A DNA stretch of 64,000 nucleotides from Monodelphis domestica (taxonomy: Eukaryota; Chordata; Mammalia; Didelphimorphia; Didelphidae), in assembly GCF_027887165.1 (NCBI RefSeq), contig NC_077228.1, positions 387,008,456 through 387,072,455 of the forward strand, written 5' to 3'. The notes beneath the pieces were generated by a model. It did no database searches, was not told where the DNA came from, and saw only the letters and a program-made list of their open reading frames with translations. The position numbers and the translations under genes are program-made. Position 1 is the stretch's first letter; the number at the start of each line of letters is the position of its first letter. This document shows, in pieces, positions 11,250-23,345 of this stretch.

Positions 11250-11400
11250 CAAGTCTATATTTGGCTGCCATTTTGTTTGTTCTCCCCTTAGACTGTAAGC
11301 TCCTTGAGGGCAGGGATCTTCTTTCCTTTTTCATGTTTGTATCCCCAGCACTTAGCACAATGCCTAGCACATAGCTTAATAAATATATATTGACTCAAAG
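11250..11400 (+). mobile_element. L2 LINE 3' end
   Basis: Shows 'agactgtaagctccttgag', 'gtatccccagcacttagcac' and 'gcttaataaatatatattga', which is the L2 3' terminus. It probably belongs with the fragment at 9925-10330, split by later insertions. Confidence 0.85.
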
Positions 11401-11404
11401 TGCT

Positions 11405-12380
11405 TTTTAAAAAATTCATTCATTTATTCATTGATGAGGCTGGACATATAGATCTGGGGATCCACAGCATAGGAGCTGAAAATCAGGGAGTGAGTGCGAG
11501 GGAGGATGGGCCTCCTGATGAGGATTCTCAGGGTTGATTCTTTGTTTGAGCTAAGTTTTAGTTGTGCATGAGCAAGGGAAGTTGCTTCTAGGGTGAGGCA
11601 CCTTCTAGTACCTGTATAGTTGGTAGAGAGATTGTTCAGTCCTGATCCTAGTACTGATTTCTGTGAGAGAGTTTATAATTTGGGGAGATAGTGGACAGTA
11701 AAATAAAACTTGGTAGATGTGAGCTCTGTGACTGGAATAGTGTGAGCCTCTAGTACATACAGTGATGGAACATCATTAGTGATAAGTGGCAAAGTGTTTG
11801 CTGAGAGAACCTCTGACAATAGGTAGGATAGGGTCAAATTATGAAGGGTTTATAGAGAAATCTAAGCTGGAGTTTAGAGTTGAAGCAATAGACAAAGAGA
11901 TTATGGAAGGATTTTGGATTTGACAAAAGGGGAATTATTTCCTTTTTTTTGGCATTCAATAAATTTATGTTTATTGATTGGTGTCAGTTATATCAATAAG
12001 CAAAATAAAATTCCATTCTCCCATTATTTATATTCAGTTCACTCTCACCAGGGAAAGACTACTTAGCAGCCACTGTGCTAGGTTCTAAGAGTACAAAGAT
12101 GAAATAATATTTCCTTTCTATAGATTTGAGAGTAGAAGAGTGTGGGGGACAGGGAAATAATCAGATGAAGGTAGCACAGGCAGAGTCTTCCGAGACCAAA
12201 ATATAGCACCAAAATAATTAGACTTTGCTATTGATAATTATACATAATAAAGATGAATATGAGTTTAATGTGTAAAGCATACTGATCTTGCCTTTTTGCC
12301 TTACTGTTTTTTCTGGGCTTAAATTTATTTTCAGCTAAACCAGAGTAGATTTAGAAGATATATAGAAGTGACTCCAAGTG
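11405..12380. other. No confidently named feature
   Basis: About 11440-11935 has the look of an old dispersed repeat ('agatctggggatccacagca', 'ggattttggatttgacaaaa') that I cannot name. The rest is AT-rich and featureless. Confidence 0.4.
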
Positions 12381-12384
12381 CAAA

Positions 12385-12618
12385 GGCAGCTAGGTGTAGT
12401 GGATTGAGTATCAGACCTCATGTCAGGAAGACTCATCTTTGTGAGTTCAAATCTGACCTCAGATACTAGTGTGACCCTGGACAAAACATTTAACCCTGTT
12501 TTGCTCAGTTTCTTTATCTGTAAGAGTTGAAGAAGGAAATGAAAACCTCTCCTGTATCTTTGCTAAGAAAACTCCAAATGTGATGACGAAGTCTGAAATT
12601 ACTGAACAACAACAATAA
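12385..12618 (+). repeat. Marsupial tRNA-headed SINE, forward copy
   Basis: Begins 'aggcagctaggtgtagtgg' (A-box region) with 'gagttcaaatctgacctcag' (B-box region), then 'aagttgaagaaggaaatg'-type body wording and 'ctgaacaacaacaataa' at the 3' end. About 230 bp, near full length. Confidence 0.85.
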
Positions 12619-12619
12619 G

Positions 12620-14335
12620 TGCCAATAAGGTTGTCATCTGTAACAATAGGCTTTGTTCTCTAGCCCAGGTTTGGGGTAGAATAGGACAGACCTAACCTTT
12701 ATCTCGGCGTGGAAAAAGGGGAAATTCTGTTTGGTTTTTGTTAGCTGGGCAGGATAGCTATAACTAAACAACTGTATTATAATCTAACAGACCAAGGACT
12801 CAGAAAGATGAAACCCCATATCTGGAGAAGAGCAAGCCCAGCAAAGAAGTAGATGTAATCTGTCTGAAGCAGGCTTATGGAATTACCCAGATTTCAAGTT
12901 TTCTGTGCTTCTCCAGTCACTCAAATGATAGCCTATGAGCAAAGACATTTAATGAAATAGGTCATCTGTTTAGCAGTCCCACAAAGTACCTTTAGCTTTC
13001 CTGGAGATGATAGTAGGAGTGATGGGTCATTATTTTATGTTTTAAGTATTTGTTAATGTGTGATTATGTCTTTTAAGCATTTCTTCTGTGGTAGAGAAAA
13101 TAAATTACTGTCCTAAATTTGATGTCTATTTTTTAAACACTGAGCACCTTTTCCAGAAGAGACACTATAAATCTGTTTTAGGGAAAACTGTAGATAGGAG
13201 CCATATCTAAGCTTTGTTCCAGAGATTTCTTTCTAGAACTCATGAGGAAGGAGCCATATTAAATCACAGAGTTCAATAAGAGCCTAATTCCCTTTTCTTT
13301 GGAATCAGACCACCTTGACAATTAATCTATTCTTGAATCTAGAGCCAGAGGTTCCCCACCCCTATCACCCTGTTTCTGGGAAGAGACCTCATTATGGCAT
13401 GGAGGTTCCCTTCAGATTCTCAGAGGGCATGGAAGCAATCCATAAACTGTGATGGCTTCTGCCAAGTGTGGTGATGGATCTTGTCTGACATGTGAGGAAG
13501 TCTAAATGCAGAAGGTTTGCCACTAGGATGTTAGTCAGAAAATGATGGATTTTTTTTTAAAGCCACAGCAATCCATTAAACCATCTACTAAGACATGGGA
13601 TGCATTCTGCATCTGTGGCATCCACTTGGATGAAATCATAGATCCCTGAGGATTTTCAAAGCACTGTATTCAGCATAATGGCTGTACAAGGAGCAGGAAT
13701 GCTATGAGGAGACAAAAATTAATAAAAATGGATCTTGTATGTACAGAAAAGAAAGCTGTGTATCAAATGGTTCTTCTTAACACGATTGTTCCATTTTCAT
13801 TCAGCTTTTAAGTTTCCTTAAGAAATGGGGCAGCCAGTAGATTTTAACTAGGCTGCAGATGAATAGCAGGAAGTTGTCCTAGAAACACAGAAGCATCTCC
13901 ATTTATCTATAAAGAGCCATTTGCTTTGTTTTGCCAGGATTGGAGTGCATATTAGTCATAGCCTAGAGGCCCCTAGAAAGCCTTCAAGTAGCACCCTTCC
14001 TGTATATTAAATATTACATGTCTAGAAAGAGGAATACCCAGGAAAAAGGGTCAATTTCTAGGTCAGAGTATTTTTACATTAAAAAATGAACAATGAAAGA
14101 AAAGGATCCTTGAAGACTAAAATTCTAAGAGCTTGTAAGATGCCAAATTAAGGAAACATAATAATAACGTAATTAGTGACCCAGTATTAAAGCTCTGGAT
14201 TGCTATAATTTTATACAGAATGGGTTGAATATGGGGGTGGTCCTCACAAATTACTCTTTTTTAGCTTGGGCCCCAAAACTATGGTTTCTCCTAAGAACAT
14301 CAGAATTTGGTCTATATTTTCACTACTTTTGGAGC
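12620..14335. other. No recognised feature
   Basis: 1.7 kb without a gene, an RNA or a repeat that I can identify. If this is unique sequence it would be one of the better places in the window to look for conserved non-coding elements. Confidence 0.4.
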
Positions 14336-14540
14336 AGGCAGGTAGTACCATGGATAGTGCAGTGGATCTGGGATCAAGAAAACCTGAATTCAGACTTAGC
14401 TATGTGACCTGGGACAAGTTACTTCATTTGTTGTTGTGGTTTTTTTTTGTTTGTTTGTTTGTTTTGTGAGTATAAAATGAAATAATACATGGAAAACATC
14501 TAGCACAGTGCCTGGCACATAGTAGGTCCTTAATAAGTGC
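14336..14540 (+). repeat. SINE fragments (tRNA-headed start, MIR-like end)
   Basis: 'caggtagtaccatggatagt' and 'cctgaattcagacttagcta' resemble a SINE head. A (GTTT)n tract follows, then 'tctagcacagtgcctggcac' and 'agtaggtccttaataagtgc', a MIR/L2-like tail. Confidence 0.6.
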
Positions 14541-16065
14541 TTATATCCTCCCTCCCCTCCCCAGAAAAAGGGACAGGGCCCAAGCTCCTATTCAAGCCTT
14601 CAGGTTAATAATCCATTACATACTGGACAGGCTTTGCTTCACATGACAGAAAATAAAAAACATAAGAGCTGTCTGCTTCCAACCAAAAATCAAGATCATT
14701 CCTTTTTTCCTCTCTGGTAAGCTTGCCTCTCTGAGAACTATCCAGTTCTCTAAAAGGGAAGGTACTTATTTTTTCTTGGACCTCTTTAGTCCACACGATT
14801 CACAGTAGCAGTGAAGGACAAGATCTGGGTTTGCTCCTTCACACCATAGCATTGTTTCATGTTGCTCCTTGGCTTCCACTTCAGCTTGGTCCTAGGACTC
14901 TTCTTGCTCCAGGGCTTCATGTGTATAGAGGAATTCCTTTCCTTTTCATCAGAAAATTTGGTCTAAGAATTCTTCCCATCTATGGTGTCCAGTGATTTTC
15001 TCCTTTTGCTTTGGATCATGGAGTCTTGGATCCAAGGGATACAAAGGCTTTTCCCTAGGGAATTGGGATATGTTTGTGGCAAATTGGCTTCTCTCTGTGC
15101 ATTCTAAATCTATTTCCCTCTGATTTTATAGATAACAATAAAAATTGCTTTATAGAGAGTTTTGAAGTTTGCAAAATGCTTTACCTAGATTATTTAATTT
15201 GATACCATCATAACAAACTAAGGAAGCTATTATAATTATGCACAAGGAAGAGGGAATTGAAGCATGGAGAAGTTAAATGATTTGTCCAGTGTTGCACAGC
15301 TAATAAATCTAGATCTATGTTTACTTCTTCTTAAAGGCTAAGTCTATGGGTTTGGCTCAAATATACAATAGCTATGTGGCAATCATTTTTTATGGCCATT
15401 TACCATTGGTAATCAATGGGTCAGATACCCAGGATAAGGGTATTCATTTACATCCCATCAGGGAAACCTTATCAAGGTTCCAAACATGGTGTCAATGAAG
15501 ATGTTTCTATCTGCTATTAGGATATAGTCAACAAAGTTCTCATCCTTCAACCTTTACAAATTTGATCATGCTGCTCTTAGTCATACCTTTTATCCACCAC
15601 ATTAAAGTCCAATTCCATTGTCTCATGGTGGTATGGAGGTGGCTCTTGATGATCAAAGGCAATAGCAGCAGAGCACAAGCTGCAAGGAGGTCCTACCAAG
15701 CTAGAAAAGTCTTAAGTATAGAACAGGGAAATAAGTGATTGTCTTATTGTCCAAGGATCAGTCAAGCCAAATGCAGAGAGTTTTATCAGTAGATTACCTA
15801 TAGATCAATGTATTCTGGAACCATTGTGACTCTCAAAGGGGGTTAGGAGAGGGAAGTAAGGGAAGGCCTCCATATACGAGTTTGTAGAGAGGCTAAATTT
15901 GCATCAGGAGAGGAAATTCCCGTACTTCTGAAATCATAGTTCTTTGAAAGATCAAAATATTGATATAGTACTTTGGGAATATAAACTGTAGACGATGTCC
16001 AGATTCAACAGTACACTCAATATGTATTTATTAAAGCCCTACTAAAATAATTATTCACTTAATCT
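14541..16065. other. No confidently named feature
   Basis: Includes a MIR-like stretch near 15120-15310 ('agttttgaagtttgcaaaat', 'tttgtccagtgttgcacagc'). Otherwise I see nothing. Confidence 0.4.
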
Positions 16066-16165
16066 ACTGGAGAAAAAAATGGCAAACCACTTCATACCTT
16101 TGCCAAGAAAACCTCATCAATAGTATTGACATGCTATGGTTTTCAGAGTCATAGAATTAGACAAC
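16066..16165 (+). repeat. SINE 3' fragment
   Basis: 'ctggagaaaaaaatggcaaa' and 'tttgccaagaaaacctcat' are the 3' body wording of the tRNA-headed marsupial SINE. The head is missing. Confidence 0.6.
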
Positions 16166-16264
16166 TAATTATAACTTATATGTAGAGCTCACATTACTTG
16201 CAGGAACTTGAACCAGAACTCATTTGGAGTACATGGTGTTTAGTTCTGGATTACTCAGTTTAAG

Positions 16265-16690
16265 AAGGGATTTGACAAACTAGAAAGTTTCAGAAGGAGG
16301 GCAACCAGAGTAATATAGTATGTTGGGTCAATGACAAATGAGGTTTTGTTGAAGAAAATGGGTAGGCTTAGCTTAGAGAAAAGAAAACTCAAGAGGACAT
16401 AAAAGGGGTCTTCAAGTATCTGAAGGGCTGTCATTTGGAGGAACGATTAGATTTTTTCTTTTACTTCCAGAAGCTGAACAAGAGCAATTGTCAGAATTTG
16501 CAAAGAGACAAATTTAGATTTTATAAAGTGGGAAACTTCCTCACAGTTAGAACTGTCCAAAAGTCATGACATATCTTAAGAAGTGATGAGCTCCCCTTCC
16601 TTGAAGATCTTCAAAAGAGGCAAGATAATCACTTTTTGGGTGTGTGATAGAGATGTAGGAATGGGGTTGGTTGAATTTACTCAATTAAAT
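16265..16690 (+). mobile_element. L3/CR1 LINE fragment
   Basis: Contains 'gagggcaaccagagtaata', 'ggcttagcttagagaaaag', 'gggtcttcaagtatctgaag' and 'cttccttgaagatcttcaa', the typical wording of mammalian L3/CR1 3' regions. Ancient and non-coding. Confidence 0.75.
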
Positions 16691-16754
16691 CCCATCCATC
16701 TCACTTAAAGTAGGTGATAAAAATGAACAATTAATTTCAATCATGGATCTTGAA

Positions 16755-17152
16755 GTAAGTGCATTAATTAATTTTTTTCCCCAATTACATGTATAAGCAA
16801 TTCTTAACAATTGTTTTCTGACATTCTGAGATTCAGCTTCTCTCCTTCCATCAATCCCCTCCTCCCCATGGCAATAAATAGGACAGTAGAGATTATACTA
16901 GTACTTTCACACCATCTGCATTTCCATATTCCCCATGTCACGACTAAAAACACAGATCACATATACAATAAAAAAAAACTCATGAAGGAAATAAAGGGAA
17001 AAATAGAATGCTTCAATCTGCAGTCAGATTTCAATAGTTCCTTCTTTGGCTATGGATAGCATTTTTTAAAGTCATGAGTCCCTTGGAGTTATCTCAGAAC
17101 CTTGTTTTGCTGATGATAGTTTAACCCTTCATGGCTGATCATCACACAATAC
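16755..17152 (-). mobile_element. L1 3' end, antisense, part 1
   Basis: Antisense of an L1 3'UTR: 'cttctctccttccatcaat', 'agaatgcttcaatctgcag' and 'catgagtcccttggagtta'. It continues at 17762 after an inserted LTR. Confidence 0.7.
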
Positions 17153-17761
17153 TGTGAATTTTAGTTTTACTCCACCCTGCTTAGTCTTTAGAATTCTAGC
17201 AACCAGAAATGTATACACCCCCACTTAAGGATTAAGTGTGGAGGAGGAAGGCCTATGACTGGCATGTGCTATCAAGTGACAAATTAGAAACAATTGACTG
17301 ACCACCTGGGCTATCCTAAGCCAAGCTTAAGCCACCATTGGTACATGTGAGATACAGGAAGTGATATAAAGAACTGCCTTTATGTATCGTATCGCTTCCT
17401 GTGAGAGGGATCTTTTGTAGACTTGGCCCTGGAACTTGAGCCTGGGGTAGCTCAGCATGAGACCTCAGACTGCTTTCCTTTTAGATAATCACGTGGTGAG
17501 TGATAAAGCTGACTCCCATTTCCCTTGGCTTTCAGGAGAGGCCCCTTGGCCAAGGCCTCTGAACTCCTGCCTGGCTCAGATTGGACTGGAGCAGTTCAAT
17601 TCCCCTTTCCCCTCTCTCATTCTTAATTTCTTCCTTCTATTGTAAATAAATCCACCATAAAATTCCATTCTAACTTGAGTATTTCATTGGGATTTAGAAT
17701 TTAAATCCCTGGTGACCAACTAAAATTATATTCAGTCTCAACCCTAAATTTATCCTTAACA
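17153..17761 (+). mobile_element. Solo LTR, family A copy 2, inserted in an L1
   Basis: 609 bp, TGTGAATTTTAG to ...CCTTAACA, with a 4-bp duplication ATAC (17149-17152 and 17762-17765). 'gtgatataaagaactgcc' is a TATA-like box and 'tgtaaataaatccaccat' lies near the polyadenylation region. The L1 wording runs on either side, so the LTR is younger than that L1. The short open frame at 17457-17645 is not a gene. Confidence 0.88.
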
Positions 17762-18115
17762 ATACTTGTGTTACTATATATACTCTTCTCCTGACTCTGC
17801 TCATTTCACTTTGAATCAGATTATATAATCTTTCAGGTTTTTCCTGAACTCATCCTGCTCATCATCTCTTATGGTGTAATAGTTTTCCATTACAACCATA
17901 TACCACAGCTTATTCAGCCACTACCCAATTAATGGACACCCCATCAGTTTCCTATTCTTTGCCACTACAAAAAGTGCTGCTAAAAATATTTCTGCACAAG
18001 TAATTTCTTTTCCTCTATCCCCGATCTCTTTGGATACAGACCCAGTACTGGGACAATAAGTCTTTAAAACCATTTGACAAAAATTAATTTGATGAAGGGA
18101 TATGACACTAGACAA
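17762..18115 (-). mobile_element. L1 ORF2 C-terminus, antisense, part 2
   Basis: On the minus strand the frame reads AEIFLAALFVVAKNRKLMGC, the C-terminal wording of L1 ORF2 (compare FIAALFVVAKNWK...CPSIG in other copies here). It continues the L1 interrupted at 17153. Confidence 0.8.
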
Positions 18116-18194
18116 AGGGTTTGTTCTAATTGGCCAGGAAATTTCATTGCTCCTTCTGGATCATGTAGAAAAGTAGAGTTAGCTGGAAAGGGAG

Positions 18195-18330
18195 GGAATA
18201 AGCATTTATATATCACTTAATAAGTGCCAAGTATTGTGCTAAGTACTTTATGAACATTATCTCATTTGACCCTTACAACAACCCTGCAAGCTATATGCTA
18301 TTGTTTGTTATCCTCCTTTAACAATTGAAA
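18195..18330 (+). repeat. MIR-like fragment
   Basis: 'taagtgccaagtattgtgct' and 'tatctcatttgacccttaca' are MIR wording. Confidence 0.75.
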
Positions 18331-18477
18331 AAACGGAGTCACTGGGAATTCAAAGACAAAAATAAAGCAGTTCTTGTCCTCAAGGTGTTAACATTCTATT
18401 AGGGGAAAACAACCTGTACAAGGAAAATTAAATACAAAACACATACAAAGTCATTTCCAGGAGGAGGGCATGAGACA

Positions 18478-18657
18478 ATTTTTTAAACCCTTACCTTTCA
18501 CCTTAGAATCAGTACTGTGTATTGATTCCAAGGCAGAAGAGTGGTAAGGGCTAGGCAATGGGGCTCAAGTGATTTGCCCAGGGTCACATAGCTAGGAAGT
18601 GTCTGAGGCCAAATTTGAATCCAGGGCCTCTTGTCTCTAGACCTGTCTCTCTATCTA
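18478..18657 (-). repeat. Marsupial CORE-SINE, reverse copy
   Basis: 'agaatcagtactgtgtattg', 'gatttgcccagggtcacata' and 'gaatccagggcctcttgtct'. The head side is truncated. Confidence 0.8.
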
Positions 18658-18659
18658 CT

Positions 18660-19435
18660 GAGAATTATGGAAATTACAATACAGTAGATTGTCAAATTCT
18701 TCACAATATCAGTGATTTGATTATTCACTTCTAAGCAAACAATAGAAAGGTGAGGAGGAAATGAACCACTCATGGTGGTAAGAAGGCAGATGGCAAATCC
18801 CTGGTCCTGCCTGATGGTCATGATGGACATGAGATGGTTATATATCACCACACAAGAACAGTGCTCTCCTAATAAAAATTCCTTACAGAGCTCTCATTTC
18901 CTTTCAAAGTACTTTTGCATACTAGCACAACTTGAAATTGGTCTTTGTAATAACCCTGTGAAATAGAAATACATTGCAGGTATTGTGAATTTAGAATCTG
19001 TTACCTAAAAAACCCCTAGGATTCCTAGCACCCTACTCTCTTCCTGTCATTATGTGGTGATACAGACAGGATATAAATTCTGTGGAGTTCTCTTGTCCTC
19101 CTGTCATAGCTTTGGTGGAGCAGGCTTTTGAGCAGGTAGAAAAACTTAGTCTCATGTGGTTCTATTTTGTTAGATAATAAACTCTACAAAATATATTATA
19201 TGAAGTATTGGACATTAATTTAAATCCTACAATATTAGGAAGAACTTGAGGTTCAGAGAAATTGTCCTGAGCACACAGCTAATGAGTAGCAGAACCAGCA
19301 TTAGAATCCAGGGCTATTTCCTACTAGTTTACTGATCTTTCCAAATAACTACTCTAAATATTCGAATGCACACCAAGACATAAATGGTATAGTTTAGACC
19401 ACAGCATGTAGGATGGCAGCTTGTATGAAAAAACA
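18660..19435. other. No confidently named feature
   Basis: Possible MIR-like bits at 18890-18990 and 19240-19320. Otherwise nothing recognised. Confidence 0.4.
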
Positions 19436-19600
19436 TTATTTAACCCCTTGACCTGAGTCTCCTCATCTGTAAAATGAGGATAGTATAGCACCTACTTCCC
19501 AGGTTTGTTGTGAGGATCAGATGGTTGTAAAGCACTTAGTATATTACCTAGGGCATAGGAAGTGACTTATAAATATCAGCTATTCTTATTATTACTAGCC
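19436..19600 (+). repeat. THER1/MIR-like fragment
   Basis: 'cttgacctgagtctcctcat', 'ctgtaaaatgaggatagtat' and 'gttgtgaggatcagatggtt'. Confidence 0.75.
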
Positions 19601-19604
19601 ACTT

Positions 19605-21258
19605 CAATAATTCTAGCATCTGACTCCATATAAGGCTATCATTACTCCACTTTCCCAGAAATATTATGTAACTTAAATTTAGTAAAACTAATCAGTAAAA
19701 TCAGAGCTTTTGATGTTAAAAGATCACTCTATTGCAGATATGAATAACATGGAAATAGGTTTTGAAAAATGATATATGTATAACTCAGTGGAACTACTTG
19801 TAGCTTCAGGAGGGGGAGGAAAGAACAGGGGAGGGGGAATCATGAATCATGTGACCATGGAAAAATATTCTAAATTTAAAAAGGGGAAAAAAAAGGAAAA
19901 GAATAAATCAATTCGTATTTATTGTCTATTCCCTTGTTGGAGAACCTTTCCCAAGTCTGAGTGTCCAGAGGGCAAATTCAGGATGTCTTGTGAGTCTCCA
20001 GATTACTGGAGAGAGCTGAGGAAGAAAGTGCTTGCTTTGGGTGGCCAGACAGAGGGATGGGGCATGCAAAAAATGTCCTCCAGTACTGAGAAGAGGGGGA
20101 ACTTGTGGCTCTGCACATGTGCCATATCTTCCCCAACACTGGTCTATGCCAGCCCCCTCCCTAGGTAGTGAGAGTACAAACACAAAGAGGAAATTGTCTT
20201 TACCATCAGAGTCTCTGTGTATTTTCCCAGTAAAGAAGAGAAGTCTCCCCATAATCACTGGCCAAAGGGTAGAATACATCGAGGGCTACTGAGTGGGACA
20301 CAAGAAGGCTTATCAGCTTCTGGGTCCCAAAAGATGTAGAACTTGACCTCTCTGGAGTTTAAAGGAAAAATTTCCTTCAGATTCTTTTCAGAATATGCTT
20401 CAGAATCCTGATACTGATTCGGCTTTGACCTAAAGGCAAGTTTCGCTATTTGTTCCAAGTAAAAGTGATTGAGGAGACTTTATAAAAAAAATTGTGTCTA
20501 CACAGTTAAAGGTAAATAAAGTACTTCTTGATTATCCAGTTAATTCCTTATATCTAGGCAAAGAGTCTAGATGAACAATAATAACAAACTCTTAATAGCA
20601 TAAAATAACCCCAATTATTTGATATAATTGCCTCTGATGTATAGCTATACTGACTATATATAGGCAAAACCAGGAATGTCTCTGTTATCCCTGTTATAAA
20701 GTCAGCTTTATGGATCCTTACTTTTCATGAAATTTGAGAGTAAAAACCTTGTTCAAGAAGAAACATCGAATACACACAAAAATAAATTGTTCTAGCTTTC
20801 ACTATCCATATTTCACTGCTGTGACAGGCTCAGAAACAGGCAAAAAATCCTGAAAAACAAAACGAACCAAAACAAAAACTTGTCTCGACTGGACAAATCC
20901 CAATTTCCACTCTAAGAATTCTATCTAGGAAGAGCAAAGTCAACTGCAATAAGGGTCTTCAGAGCACCCTCTGGTGGTACGAAATCAAACTGCAGCCAGA
21001 AATACTGATCAAAGCCAGCATTGAGACAGATGCCTACGTGAGGGAGGTTTTCTGTACTTCCCTGGCTAAATTCTTCCCCTTTCATCACATGAGCAGCTAA
21101 ACGTTCATGAATCAGGAAAGATAAGAGTCACAAACTCATGCATCTCTTCTATCTTACCTCTAACATGTGGTACCAAACCCACTTGCATATTTGAAATGAG
21201 GAGAACTATCTCCTCTAATCCTTTCCACTTTGGGGCAGCTCTAACTGGACGGTGGTGC
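19605..21258. other. Unassigned stretch, part possibly an unknown repeat
   Basis: 19800-20300 is more G/C-rich, with overlapping open frames of 130 aa (plus, 19776-20168) and 117 aa (minus, 19926-20279). Neither shows a domain, a signal peptide or a plausible homologue, so I do not call a gene. It may be a dispersed repeat copy. The remaining sequence is featureless. Confidence 0.35.
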
Positions 21259-21259
21259 C

Positions 21260-21385
21260 CCACTGCCTAGAGTACTGGGTCTAGAGTCAGGAAGAATCAA
21301 CTTCCCGAGTTGATTCCCGAGTTGAGAAAACCCCAAAAGCAGATCATAAAGAGTCAAGCACAATTGACGGACAACAACAATTGTT
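21260..21385 (+). repeat. tRNA-headed SINE, internally deleted
   Basis: 'cggtggtgccccactgccta' and 'gagtcaggaagaatcaac' are head wording. It then jumps to 'gaaaaccccaaaagcagatc' and 'ggacaacaacaattg' at the tail, with the duplicated word 'cccgagttgattcccgagtt' at the junction. Confidence 0.7.
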
Positions 21386-21431
21386 TGGAAGTTTTCCTTT
21401 ATAAAAAATCTAAATTTGCTTCTCTGTTTTT

Positions 21432-21448
21432 TCCCCCCCCCCCCCCCT
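21432..21448 (+). repeat. Poly-C tract (17 C)
   Basis: Pure cytosine run after a T run. Similar C tracts occur at about 29268-29286 and 42730-42747. Confidence 0.95.
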
Positions 21449-21606
21449 TTTAAAACCCTTACCTTCTGCCTTAGTATCAATTCTAAGACAGAGGAGTGGC
21501 AAGGGCTAGGTAATCAATCGGGATAAGTGATTTACCCAGGAGCACCCAGTTAAGAAATGTCTGAGATCCCATTCAAACCCAATCCAGACCTCTACCTAGC
21601 TGCCCT
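21449..21606 (-). repeat. Marsupial CORE-SINE, reverse copy
   Basis: 'aaaacccttaccttctgcct', 'gtggcaagggctaggtaatc' and 'cagttaagaaatgtctgaga', ending 'acctagctgccc'. Confidence 0.8.
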
Positions 21607-21619
21607 GGCTTCTCGGATT

Positions 21620-21955
21620 TCTACCTATTGTCCCTAGTTCTTGTCAAGTCCATAGACAAGTCTAATTCCTCTTTTAAATGCAGCCATTCAAATATTCAAA
21701 GAAAGCTATTATGCTCCAGCTGTCTTCTCTTCTCCAAGATAAATATCCCCCATACTCTCAACTGATAAACCATAAGGAATAAACTCTTCCTCAGCAACCT
21801 AATGGATATCTTCACTCCTCTCCGGGCTAAACTTCATAGTTCTTCTACCATGTTCCAGAAGTGCTTCTCATCCTGAAACTCGCTCTCTGGAAGGCTCCTT
21901 CTAGTATTTCCATTTAAGAAGGGCTTCCAGACCAGTCATGTCTCATTCTTCTCCA
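21620..21955 (-). mobile_element. L3/CR1-like fragment, antisense
   Basis: 'agtccatagacaagtctaat', 'ttctccaagataaatatccc' and 'aacttcatagttcttctacc' resemble antisense L3/CR1. Highly diverged. Confidence 0.45.
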
Positions 21956-22090
21956 ACTTTCTCTACTATGTCCAAATCAGCTCCTTGAGAGCAAAGGCTA
22001 TCTTTCTGTTTATATTTATATTTTTTAATGCTTAGAACAGCATCTAACACATGGCAAACTCTTAATAAATGCTTGTTGACTGATTATATA
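21956..22090 (+). mobile_element. L2 LINE 3' end
   Basis: 'ctccttgagagcaaaggcta' and 'cttaataaatgcttgttgac'. Confidence 0.8.
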
Positions 22091-22159
22091 TCTTCCCTGG
22101 ACAGATAGGTTCCACATTATCATTTCCTTCCTAGCATGTGGCACCTAGAATTGAAGGAA

Positions 22160-22225
22160 AGAAAGCAAGCTTTTATTAAGCACCCACTATGTGGAATTTA
22201 CTGTGCTAAGCACTTAAAAATTTAT
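22160..22225 (+). repeat. MIR-like fragment, 5' half
   Basis: 'cttttattaagcacccacta' and 'actgtgctaagcactt'. The other half resumes at about 22715 after an inserted L1. Confidence 0.65.
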
Positions 22226-22710
22226 TTTTTCCCCTATAATGTGTAAAAACAAATTTTTAACTTTCTTTTTAAATTTTGGATTCCAAATCCTTTCCCTTCT
22301 TCTGACCATCCCTCCCTGATTCCTTCCCTGCTGTCTTCTCCTCCTTAACACGGCAAGCAATCTGATTTAGACTTTGGATGTGAAATCACGTAAAATCCTT
22401 TTTCCATATTAGTCATTTTGTGAAAGAGTTCTCAAATGGAAAGAAAAGAATAAAGAAAATGAAATATAGTATGTTTCAGTCTGCATTCAGACTCCAGTTC
22501 TTTCTCAGAGGGCAGATGGCATTTTTCAGCATAAGTCTCTGGGACTGTCTTAGATCGCATATTGCTGAGAAAACTGGGTCATGCACAGTTGTTCATCAAG
22601 AAATATTGCTGTCGCTGTGTACAGTGCTCTTCTGGATCTGCTGACTTCACTTTGCCTCAGATAATGTAAGTCTTTCCAGATATTTCTGGAATCAGAATGC
22701 TTGTCATTTC
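22226..22710 (-). mobile_element. L1 3' end, antisense, inserted in a MIR
   Basis: 'gattccaaatcctttccctt', 'agtctgcattcagactccag', 'tcttctggatctgctgactt' and 'tcactttgcctcagataatg' are antisense L1 3'UTR and ORF2-end wording. 'gtgctaagcactt' occurs on both sides (about 22202-22214 and 22717-22730), consistent with a target duplication within a MIR. Confidence 0.7.
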
Positions 22711-22870
22711 TTAAAAGTGCTAAGCACTTTACAAATCCGATCTCCCTGGATCTTCAGAACAATCCTGAAAGGGATGTGCTGTAATTATCCCCATTTTACA
22801 GTTGAAGGAACTGGGACAAACAGAGGTTAAGTGAATTCCTCTGGGTCATAAAGAAAGTATCTGAGGCCTA
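22711..22870 (+). repeat. MIR-like fragment, 3' half
   Basis: 'aaagtgctaagcactttaca', 'ccccattttacagttgaagg' and 'cagaggttaagtgaattcct' continue the MIR interrupted at 22226. Confidence 0.75.
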
Positions 22871-23225
22871 ATTATAATACAAATTTGTATATAGTAAAGC
22901 TGAAATCAGGTGGAAATCTCATCTATTGAGGGTGCTAATAACACTGAAAAGATACATTTTGAAAAATAAAAAGACCTATCTTATGGCTAGAGCAAACCTA
23001 AACCCTTATTAAAACTGTTAAAAGATATCAAGTTTAAAAGTTCACTCAAAAGGCTATTTGAGTGTACCATATTCCTTGCTTTCTCAGTGAGGGGAAAGAG
23101 GTAGAAAATTTGGATCTGAAAACAAAAGTTAATAAAAAAATTAATCTATATAAGAAAAATGTGAATATGTGAGATTTGATGTGTAAAATTCAGTAGACCT
23201 GCTATGGGGATGTCAAGCCAAAGGG
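22871..23225. other. No recognised feature
   Basis: AT-rich, nothing identifiable. Confidence 0.4.
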
Positions 23226-23345
23226 ATCATAGATTTAGAGCAGTAAAGAATCTTAGTGATGAGGAGTCCAACCCCTTCATTTTATAAAATGAGGTTAAGA
23301 GAGGTAGTGCCTGAATAATTTGCTCAAGATTACTTAGTGTTCTAG
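23226..23345 (+). repeat. MIR-related fragment
   Basis: 'gggatcatagatttagagc', 'ggagtccaaccccttcattt' and 'aaatgaggttaagagaggt' match a family repeated at 35370-35545 and 47300-47420 in this window. Confidence 0.6.

Noticed and set aside
19776-20279. Overlapping frames of 130 aa (plus) and 117 aa (minus)
   Set aside because: No recognisable domain on either strand, and the sequence looks like a dispersed repeat.
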